Notes under the pieces: generated by a model | Database searches by the model: none | The model's input: the letters and a program-made list of their open reading frames with translations, nothing else | What the model was told of the DNA's origin: nothing | Assembly (NCBI GenBank): GCA_036558645.1 | Contig: DATBFG010000114.1 | Span: 206,050 to 270,049 of the forward strand | DNA from: DATBFG01 sp036558645 | GTDB taxonomy: Bacteria; Acidobacteriota; Terriglobia; Terriglobales; Acidobacteriaceae | Direction of reading: 5' to 3' | Length of the DNA: 64,000 nt | Part shown: positions 27,467 to 34,558 of the stretch, piece by piece | Layout of the letters: the number at the start of each line of letters is the position of its first letter | How positions within the stretch are numbered: the first letter of the stretch is position 1 | Made by a program: the position numbers and the translations under genes

Positions 27467-28596
27467 GCCGCGGACCCTCCCACGACTTGCGGCCATCCTT
27501 GAAATGGGTAGGTGAAGTTCGATTCGCGACTGAACTTAAGAAGAGGAAAACTGTACTGCGAAAACGGCACCGGTTTGCGTCCAAGTTCCGAAGTCACGCG
27601 CGTATTGTCGAAGACCGTATTCCATACCAGGTAGGGCATGAACACTTTCATCAATGAGGCGTTGTGCCCGAGGGAACTCTTGCGGCCCGCGAAGAGATCG
27701 ACGATTCGGGCGAACGGCGTTTCAAGGAAGGGCACAAACATCGGAGAGCGTTTGCCTCGTGCCGTGGCCAATGCGTTCGTCAGTTCACGAAATGTCTGCG
27801 AGTCTCTGCCCGACGAAAGGTGATACGTGTCGTAGAGCGGCTTCTCTTTCTGATGAAGAGTTGCGATGGCGTCGGCAACGAAGTCCACATTGACAATGTC
27901 GATCATGTCGGTCGCGCGGAATGGAAGCAGAGATAGGTCAGCCAAGAAAACGAACGACCGCACCATGTCGAACTGGGTGGTCTCCCCGTAGCGGCTATCT
28001 CCCAACACGATACTAGGACGGAAAATCGTCAGGGGGACTTCCGGCAGCAACTGCCGGATCATATGTTCGTTAAATTTCTTGGTGCGTGCATAGGGATCGT
28101 AATCCGAGCGGTTCCAGTCAATGGAGCTGTCTTCGGTGACCACCTCATTGCTACGCATTCCGGCCACAGCCACCGTGCTGACGTGGCTAAAACGGCGCAG
28201 CCCGTGATAGTAGTGGGATCGCATCGCAAGTTGCACAACTTCGAGCGTGCCCCGCAGATTTACGTTTAAGCAGCTCTTCTCGGATTTGCGATTCAATGAT
28301 GCGGCACAGTGAATCACTGAGTCAGTAGTATGAATCAGACGGTCGTAATCGTCCGCCGAAAGCCCGAATCGTAAGGTGGTGAGGTCGCCGCGGAAAATTC
28401 GGACCCTCGTTTGCAGAAAGTCGTAGAAACGCGGGAAATCCATGTGCAACTGAAATGCTTGCCACAGACGCAGTTCAGCCTCATGTGGATCGCGTGCACG
28501 GACCAGCAGATTCAAAGTGCCACTGTGTCCTTGCAGAAGATTGCTGGCGACGTGAGCGCCAATATATCCGGTTGAACCGGTCAGGAATATCGCCAA
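27463..28596 (-). CDS. NAD(P)-dependent SDR, thioester-reductase/epimerase type
   Basis: 377 residues, extended SDR. The nucleotide-binding motif is FLTGSTGYIGAHVASNLL at the very N-terminus, followed by VIHCAASLN, and the active-site YxxxK is YARTKKFNEHMIRQL. HVSTVAVAGM supplies the Ser/Thr of the triad. It is closest in pattern to the reductase domains that release thioesters as aldehydes or alcohols. The start is TTG at 28596, overlapping the preceding gene by 16 bases, with GGGG as a weak ribosome-binding site. It is coupled at its end to the pyruvyl transferase gene. Together with the reductase encoded just upstream, this gives two successive reductions if both act on the same thioester. 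Confidence 0.85.
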   Translation of the reverse strand: MAIFLTGSTGYIGAHVASNLLQGHSGTLNLLVRARDPHEAELRLWQAFQLHMDFPRFYDFLQTRVRIFRGDLTTLRFGLSADDYDRLIHTTDSVIHCAASLNRKSEKSCLNVNLRGTLEVVQLAMRSHYYHGLRRFSHVSTVAVAGMRSNEVVTEDSSIDWNRSDYDPYARTKKFNEHMIRQLLPEVPLTIFRPSIVLGDSRYGETTQFDMVRSFVFLADLSLLPFRATDMIDIVNVDFVADAIATLHQKEKPLYDTYHLSSGRDSQTFRELTNALATARGKRSPMFVPFLETPFARIVDLFAGRKSSLGHNASLMKVFMPYLVWNTVFDNTRVTSELGRKPVPFSQYSFPLLKFSRESNFTYPFQGWPQVVGGSAA

Positions 28597-30959
28597 GTTG
28601 CCCCGTTTGTCCCTGTGGGTAAAGTTTCGCCGTTTCCGTTCTCCGGCTCGGCAGCAAGTTGAAAGCTGCGCGCAGGGCGCGCTTCGAGCGGCCGTCCCTC
28701 AATCAAAGGATACGTCCACCGCCGCAGTGCAGGAATGTGTATGTTAATCCAATAGTCCCACCAGTCGATGGAACGGGTATCGTACCCGAAGTCGGCCTTC
28801 TCCGCTGGCGGCAACGCGTAGGAAAGTTTCTCAACGTTGTCTGCCACAAAATCATGTTCATTGTGGAGGATAAATGGCTCGAATAGCTCGATGAGCTTCT
28901 CCACGCGCTCCAGGCTTCTCTCAGCCTTCACCAACGGTGGCTTGCGCAACGGCAAAGGCGCCATGATTCGCTGAATCGACTGGATGATCGCCTTCTGAGC
29001 TGGCGCTGACATTCGGTTGTAACGCTGCTTTGAGACCGGAATGGCATCGAAACGCAACCGCAGCCAGCCTTCCAATCCCTCTTGCGCACGATAGTGCTTG
29101 CGATGCCCGAGCGACGTAAGCTCGATGGAACGTCCCATGTCGCAAGGATTTGTGACTGAGGTCGCCAGCTGATACAGCGGCTCGTGTCGGCGTTCGATCA
29201 AGGCAGCAGCGATCAAGGTCATCCCGGCGCACACAGCATCGACGGGAATAATATCGAGCCGCTTGCTCTCATTGGTAGGCAACTGCCGGAAATACGTTCC
29301 CAGCAGGTATGAAAGCGAGGCCGATGTGTTGATGCCCTCGTTCCATCCAACAAAGGGTTTAGCAACGGAAGTCTCGACGATCGCAGGACGAACGATGGCA
29401 ATGGGCAGATCCGCGCCACGCTTTTGTATCAGCGACTCCGCCAGGCTCTTGGTCAGAGTGTATGTGTTTGGCCACCCGAGTTCTTTCGCTCTCTGGACGC
29501 CAGCTTCCGTTAATTGATTCCGTAGCCAGCGGATTCGGTTCTTCCGCACCTGGTTCTCGAGTGCGTTCCCCTTGAGGTCTTTGGCTGCGTGTTCCTTGCC
29601 GAGCGATTGCTGGCGCAATTCTTCCGTTATTTCTGGACCCTCGGCCTTGCGCTCGGATTCCGCTACAAGGGCATGCAATATCTTCCACTCGCGCTCGGCA
29701 TCGAAATCGCTAGCGCCTGCTGGAGTGTAGTTAGCACGTATGGTTTCGTTGACGCGCCCATCCCGCGCTCCCGCTACGTAACAAGTGGATAAGTGTAGTA
29801 ACGCAGGATGATCGGCGCTCCGGACAAACTCCACAATGTTCACGGCCGCATCAACGTTGGTGGTGAGCGCATCCCTTAAATCGGGATTGAAGTCCGTAAG
29901 ACCCGAGCTATTGATGATCAGGTCGAGTTTTCCGCGAAGGTGCTCGGCGACTTCAGGCACGAAACCGAGGTCGGGACACGTCACATCGCCTTCGATCACT
30001 TCAACCTTGTCGGCGAGGAAACCCGAAAGTCCCGCGCCGTAACGTGCAAACAATGGATCGAACACTGGCGACTCTTCCACCAGCTTTTCAAATCGCTTGA
30101 TGGCAGGATTGCTTTTTTGCCGGCGGATGAGCAGGTAGATGCGTCCAACCTCGGGCAAGTCCATCAAGGTATTCACCAGCCAGACTTTCCCAATGAAGCC
30201 GGTGACTCCAATCAGCATGATGTGCTTGCCGGTGAATGCCTGCCGTACCGACAAGGGCTTTCCCGATGTTCTATTCCCAAAGTAGACAATCGGGCGGGGA
30301 GTGTGCAGTACGGCGCGCGTGACAGGCAGTTCGGCACCTTGTAGGGGCCGGGAAGGAGCCAGGCCGATTTCCCGTTTTAGCTGTTCTTCGTTTCGTGAAC
30401 CGTCCGGCGCCCTGCCTGTAATCCGTGCAAAGAATCCGCGCGGAGGGATAACCGGATCCAACAGCCTCCCTGTGGCTACGTCGTCGCGAAATTCAAGCCG
30501 ATTGGAAATGACATGCCTCACGCCGAGGTATTGGGCCAGCGGACGCATAACGTGGTCCAGTCCCTGGCTTACCAGCACGATTTCCGCTCCGGTACGCACC
30601 TCAGCTTGAAGCTGTTGAACGCCGTCCTTCTTCAAGAAAGGCGCCAGCTTGTACTTGAAGTATTCCTCTCCCAAGAGATCGAGGCGGTCCCGAGTGATGC
30701 CCCGAAGAACGGCATGTACCACGCGGGTGGCAAAGACTCGGTTTGCGGCATACAGGAATGGACGTAGCACGGCCATAAGTCCGACCAATCCCCGTCGAAC
30801 CCAGCGTTCGGTAAATGTCTGGGAGTTCCAAGTGAAAAAGGCCACCGGCTTTACGGTGGTCAAATCGAGTAGGCTGCCTTCCACGCGCCAATAGACGTTG
30901 GGGGAAGCGCCGTTCGAGGTGTGTGCTGGTGTTTCCAATGATTCACGGTCCGGCCACAC
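28581..30959 (-). CDS. Fusion of degenerate HAD domain and fatty acyl-CoA reductase
   Basis: 792 residues. Residues ~20-200 align in pattern with HAD-IB phosphatases, but motif I reads WRVEGSLLDL where a HAD has DxDGTLL: the nucleophile Asp is Arg25 and the second Asp is Glu27, and no GDSxxD motif IV is seen. Motif II (VLVSQGLDHVMRPLAQYLG) survives. Residues ~245-650 are a eukaryote-like fatty acyl-CoA reductase: MLIGVTGFIGKVWLVNTL, YLLIRRQKSNPAIKRFEKL, LSTCYVAGARDGRVNE, and the active-site WPNTYTLTKSLAESL. The C-terminal ~130 residues resemble the FAR C-terminal domain. It would reduce acyl-CoA or acyl-ACP to aldehyde or alcohol with NADPH. The start is GTG, with GAGGAG a little far upstream. 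It heads the 11-gene operon. Confidence 0.88.
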   Translation of the reverse strand: MWPDRESLETPAHTSNGASPNVYWRVEGSLLDLTTVKPVAFFTWNSQTFTERWVRRGLVGLMAVLRPFLYAANRVFATRVVHAVLRGITRDRLDLLGEEYFKYKLAPFLKKDGVQQLQAEVRTGAEIVLVSQGLDHVMRPLAQYLGVRHVISNRLEFRDDVATGRLLDPVIPPRGFFARITGRAPDGSRNEEQLKREIGLAPSRPLQGAELPVTRAVLHTPRPIVYFGNRTSGKPLSVRQAFTGKHIMLIGVTGFIGKVWLVNTLMDLPEVGRIYLLIRRQKSNPAIKRFEKLVEESPVFDPLFARYGAGLSGFLADKVEVIEGDVTCPDLGFVPEVAEHLRGKLDLIINSSGLTDFNPDLRDALTTNVDAAVNIVEFVRSADHPALLHLSTCYVAGARDGRVNETIRANYTPAGASDFDAEREWKILHALVAESERKAEGPEITEELRQQSLGKEHAAKDLKGNALENQVRKNRIRWLRNQLTEAGVQRAKELGWPNTYTLTKSLAESLIQKRGADLPIAIVRPAIVETSVAKPFVGWNEGINTSASLSYLLGTYFRQLPTNESKRLDIIPVDAVCAGMTLIAAALIERRHEPLYQLATSVTNPCDMGRSIELTSLGHRKHYRAQEGLEGWLRLRFDAIPVSKQRYNRMSAPAQKAIIQSIQRIMAPLPLRKPPLVKAERSLERVEKLIELFEPFILHNEHDFVADNVEKLSYALPPAEKADFGYDTRSIDWWDYWINIHIPALRRWTYPLIEGRPLEARPARSFQLAAEPENGNGETLPTGTNGATWRYS

Positions 30960-31074
30960 GAGCCGGGGAATCTCCTCTGTCGAGAGACGAAAGTTTCTAT
31001 TGTAAACAAGTTAAGACCGGGAGGCGACCGTTGTCATTGAAGAAGGGCGCCCCCCAAAGGAGGTGGCGAATTAG

Positions 31075-31103
31075 AAAAAGGCCACTGCGTTGCCGCAGTG
31101 GCC
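31075..31103 (-). terminator. Rho-independent terminator after the orphan hypothetical gene
   Basis: On the minus strand a 10-bp GC-rich stem (GGCCACTGCG paired with CGCAGTGGCC) with a four-base loop is followed by TTTTTCTAA. It lies 18 bases past the stop of the hypothetical gene at 31122-31766. It would separate that gene from the lipid operon that starts at 30959. Confidence 0.8.
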
Positions 31104-31121
31104 CGACAACTTCGGGCTGAA

Positions 31122-31766
31122 CTATGCGGCCGCGTCAGCACTCTTTGCTGGCATGACAACATGCAATTGAGGATCGTGTCCGTAGATATAAAGTCCCGTG
31201 TACGGCTGGCCTGCGGGGACCCAAACGGACGCGCCGACGTTCATGCTGTAGTCGTTGTCGTTGCCATGCACGCCGCCAAGGCAGAACGTCCAGGCACCGT
31301 CACTGCCCGGGGCTAACCAGTTCGGCGCCCCCGGCGGGGCGTTATCGAAATCAATGACCGGCCGAGCGTTCGGTCCGTTGATGAACGGCGATTGCGACAT
31401 ATTCGTGGAGGGCGATTGGCCGTTGGTGCCCCGTCCCAGGACGGTAGTCATCCTCATCGTAGGGTTCGTGAGCGTCTCAAGCGGGAATATCCGGATCACC
31501 ACAAAATCAGTCGCGGGATTACCGGACTGTGTCGCGTTTAATGGCAATGCGTTCTGATATTGAGAAGGGACCAAGGACCACTGGCTCGCGAGTAATGGGG
31601 GCTGGACCAAGGGGTAGTTAGTCACTGCGGGTTGGTTTCCCGTTCCGTTGTATTGCAGCCACGCGGAAGAATAACCCAACCCCGACTGACTCGGACTGTA
31701 CGGAGTAAACATCCCGTTCTGCGGATTGGCTACGCTGAACTGCAGGTTGTAGACGTAAATGGCCAT
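31122..31766 (-). CDS. Hypothetical protein, Asn/Gly/Pro-rich, monocistronic
   Basis: 214 residues from the ATG at 31766, which has a near-perfect AAGGAGG 6 bases upstream. The longer open frame from 31799 is rejected on that ground. The sequence starts MAIYVYNLQFSVANPQNG with no signal peptide and is rich in Asn, Gly, Pro and Ser with scattered Trp and Tyr (APGSDGAWTFCLGGVHGND, LYIYGHDPQLHVVMP). It looks like a compact beta-rich protein. I do not recognise a family. With its own strong ribosome-binding site and terminator it should be well expressed. It sits between the STPK gene and the lipid operon but seems independent of both. Confidence 0.8.
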   Translation of the reverse strand: MAIYVYNLQFSVANPQNGMFTPYSPSQSGLGYSSAWLQYNGTGNQPAVTNYPLVQPPLLASQWSLVPSQYQNALPLNATQSGNPATDFVVIRIFPLETLTNPTMRMTTVLGRGTNGQSPSTNMSQSPFINGPNARPVIDFDNAPPGAPNWLAPGSDGAWTFCLGGVHGNDNDYSMNVGASVWVPAGQPYTGLYIYGHDPQLHVVMPAKSADAAA

Positions 31767-31889
31767 TTCTTTCCTCCTTAACGGGCGCGCGTAAATCAAC
31801 TGCTCGGTGGGGGAGAGGTTGGAAAGTTATCCCTTGCAGGTAGCAAAGTCAATAGAAATGCAGGTCTGAGCGATTGGTAGGGAGGGTTG

Positions 31890-34145
31890 CTAGCGCTTCG
31901 CGACCGATTTCGTGCCACTTAGAATCCGCAAATGGTATCGGGGGTCGGCCCTCAGTGAAACGAACTCTGGCTCATTCTTGATGTCGGCCAAGCTCTGGCC
32001 GAGTTTGATGGAAGCACTGAGTGAATCGAGGGCCTGATCCCGTTTTCCGCATAACTCGTAAACAATAGCCATGAGATAGAGCACGTTGGGTTCTTTGGTC
32101 TGTGCCTTCTCAACAATCTGCAATTCCTTAAGGGCAGCGTTCTTGTCACCAGTCTTGGCCAGGTACATTGCAAGGTCTGCGTGCAGGTCGATCTGCTGGG
32201 GACTTTTTCGGATTTCTTCCCGCACTAGCTGAATCGCATGCTGATAGGCGGCGTTCGCTTTGCCTTTCTGGGTTGTGGACCAGCGGTAAGCATCACCGAG
32301 GTTCGCCCAGTTGTCAAAATTGTTGGCGCCCAGTTCAACGGTTTTTTCGAATGCAGCTATTGAGTCGTCGTAGTGACCTGAGTAGAAGCGAATGGTGCCG
32401 AGGTTGTTGTAGATATCAGCGCTAGGTTTAATTGCGAGTGCGCGCTGAAGAGCGGCGGCGGCATCATCGTCGCGCTCGAGAAGATGGTAAACGGCGGCGA
32501 GGTTCTGTAGGACAGAGACGCTCTCTGGCTCGAGTTGCTCAGCCTTCTCATAGTTCGTGGCGGCTTCCTCATACCGCGCATTCAAATAAGCATTAGTACC
32601 TAGTCCCATGTAGGCGCGCCAGTCATTAGGATCGAGTTCAATGGCGCGGCGAAACTCCCGGGCAGTCTGATCGCCTTTTCCGGCTTTCTGATAGGTCACC
32701 GCAAGCCAGCGATGAGGTGCGGGGCTCTTTGGGTCGAGCTCAGATGCGGTACTGAACTCCTTTTCTGCTGCGGCGGAGTCGCCCGCCTGAAGTTTCACCA
32801 TCCCAAGCGAGAGGTGGCTGGATGCGAGATAGGTGTCAAGGCTCATGGCTTTTTCGGCATTGGCCGAGGCCATCTTCATCCACTGCTCGTCCGGATTTGA
32901 ACGATTTTTCTGGTAGTACGCTTCGCTGAGGGCGGCATAGTTGGCAGCCGAGTTGGCATCCAATTGCACAGCCCGTTCCAACAGCTTGATGGCTTTATCG
33001 ACCTTGCCCTCGCGGTCGTAGTGGTCGAGATATTCGCGAGCTCGCTTATAGAGCGCGTAGGAGTTGTCCTCAACAGGCACATCCTGCGTTTGCGAAGCTG
33101 CTGGCGGAGAAGATTTCTTCCTGGCGTAAACTTGCCACACAACGATTGCTGTTGCCAGGATGACAACGGACACAATCGCTTCCCGAACCCAACGCGTTTT
33201 CAACGCTGGCTTTCGCGTGATGGACTTCGGTGGGACAAACTTCGCCATCGTGGGCATGAGCTCCGGCGCCTGCGAGAGCGACAACTGCTCATCGTGTGCC
33301 GTCTGCCGCAAGCGCCCGGCAACCTCAGTCATGGACTGAACCCGCTTCTCCGGTTCTTTCACCAACATTTCGGAGATCAAGTGAGCCAGCGATTCCGGCA
33401 CATCATTGCGCAATTCCCTTAGCTCCCGCGGCGGGGTGAAGTGTAAGTTGTGCAGGGAAGCCATCTGGTTCGGACCGGCAAAAGGCAGATGCCCAGTCAA
33501 TAACTGGAACATCACAACCCCAAGGGAGAAGATGTCAGAGCGGGAGTCCACTGGATCTCCCCGCGCTTGCTCCGGAGACATGTAGGACAGAGTTCCGGAC
33601 GTCGTGCCCGGCAAGGTTAATTGCGCGGAATCAGTATCGCTGCTGGCTTCTTCACTTGGGTCTGTGCTCAGAGTTCGGTCAAACTTCGCCAAACCGAAAT
33701 CGAGAACTTTAATGAGCCCATCCTCGGTAAGCATGACGTTACCGGGCTTCAGATCGCGGTGGATGACGCCGACCGAGTGTGCCTTAGCCACTGCGTCCGC
33801 AATTTGAGCGCTGTAGCGCAGGACCTGGTGCACACTCAACACGCTGTGCTTGAGCAAAGCACCCAGCGTAGAGCCACGGACACACTCCATAGCGATGTAG
33901 TCGATATGCTCGACGCAATTAATTTCGTAAATCGTGATGATATTGGGGTGGTTTAGCGCGGAGGCTGCCATCGCCTCGCGTTGGAAGCGATGCCGGGCAT
34001 TTTCGCTGAGGGTTCGCTCGCTTGACAGAATTTTGATCGCGACATCGCGGTTCAAGCGGGTATCACGGGCGCGATAGACCTCGCCCATTCCCCCAGCCCC
34101 CAGCGACTCCACGATTTCGTAATGTGCGAGCCTTCGGCCAATCAC
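31890..34145 (-). CDS. Membrane Ser/Thr protein kinase with C-terminal TPR repeats
   Basis: 751 residues. The kinase domain covers ~8-270: GAGGMGEVYRARD (P-loop), VAIKIL (ATP Lys), GVIHRDLKPGNVMLTEDG (catalytic loop), VLDFGLAKF (DFG) and GTLSYMSPEQARGDPVD. One membrane helix (IVSVVILATAIVVWQVYA, ~325-343) separates it from ~8-10 TPR repeats that run to the C-terminus (AIKLLERAVQLDANSAANYA, AIELDPNDWRAYMGLG). Kinase in the cytoplasm and TPRs outside is the likely topology. The start is a GTG at 34145. Targets are unknown. This layout recurs many times in Acidobacteriota genomes. Confidence 0.92.
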   Translation of the reverse strand: MIGRRLAHYEIVESLGAGGMGEVYRARDTRLNRDVAIKILSSERTLSENARHRFQREAMAASALNHPNIITIYEINCVEHIDYIAMECVRGSTLGALLKHSVLSVHQVLRYSAQIADAVAKAHSVGVIHRDLKPGNVMLTEDGLIKVLDFGLAKFDRTLSTDPSEEASSDTDSAQLTLPGTTSGTLSYMSPEQARGDPVDSRSDIFSLGVVMFQLLTGHLPFAGPNQMASLHNLHFTPPRELRELRNDVPESLAHLISEMLVKEPEKRVQSMTEVAGRLRQTAHDEQLSLSQAPELMPTMAKFVPPKSITRKPALKTRWVREAIVSVVILATAIVVWQVYARKKSSPPAASQTQDVPVEDNSYALYKRAREYLDHYDREGKVDKAIKLLERAVQLDANSAANYAALSEAYYQKNRSNPDEQWMKMASANAEKAMSLDTYLASSHLSLGMVKLQAGDSAAAEKEFSTASELDPKSPAPHRWLAVTYQKAGKGDQTAREFRRAIELDPNDWRAYMGLGTNAYLNARYEEAATNYEKAEQLEPESVSVLQNLAAVYHLLERDDDAAAALQRALAIKPSADIYNNLGTIRFYSGHYDDSIAAFEKTVELGANNFDNWANLGDAYRWSTTQKGKANAAYQHAIQLVREEIRKSPQQIDLHADLAMYLAKTGDKNAALKELQIVEKAQTKEPNVLYLMAIVYELCGKRDQALDSLSASIKLGQSLADIKNEPEFVSLRADPRYHLRILSGTKSVAKR

Positions 34146-34280
34146 TCGCGTGCGCCCCTACTTCCCGCAAGGATTCTACACGGGTAGGCAAACCAATCTG
34201 GGAAAGGACGTATGCTCGCAAAGAATCGGGTCAGGGTTTGGCAGGCTGAGGGCAAGCACGGAGAGTGTGGTCGCATGTCA

Positions 34281-34310
34281 TTGACCCCCCTGCCGCTAAC
34301 GTGTTATAAA
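34281..34310 (+). promoter_or_regulatory. Putative sigma-70 promoter of hppA
   Basis: TTGACC at 34281-34286, 18 bases, then TATAAA at 34305-34310 (or 17 bases to TTATAA at 34304). Transcription would start near 34317 and leave a leader of about 240 nt before the hppA ATG. Confidence 0.45.
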
Positions 34311-34316
34311 ATCTAG

Positions 34317-34558
34317 CTCTTTGTGTCGGGGCGGCAAGAAACCGGTTTCACCTTCACGCCGCCAATAAGCTGGCACATTGCAATCCGACGCGGCCAAGCT
34401 CAGCACCCGGTAACAGCCTTGCGGTGGAAGCGTGTTCGGACTTCAGTAATACGCTCCCTAGCGACCTTCGTTTGTTCGCTGGGTAGTGTTGTGCGCGATA
34501 GTCAGATTATCCGAAAGTAAGTTGGATCCCAATGATTCGAAAATCTGGAGGCTCTCTT
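34317..34558 (+). promoter_or_regulatory. Long hppA leader with a possible hairpin
   Basis: The stretch between the STPK gene and hppA holds no convincing ORF. After the putative promoter, GGCGGC (34330-34335) can pair with GCCGCC (34358-34363), and between them lies the perfect 12-base palindrome GAAACCGGTTTC. No known riboswitch class is recognisable by eye. The ribosome-binding site GGAGG is at 34547-34551. Confidence 0.3.
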
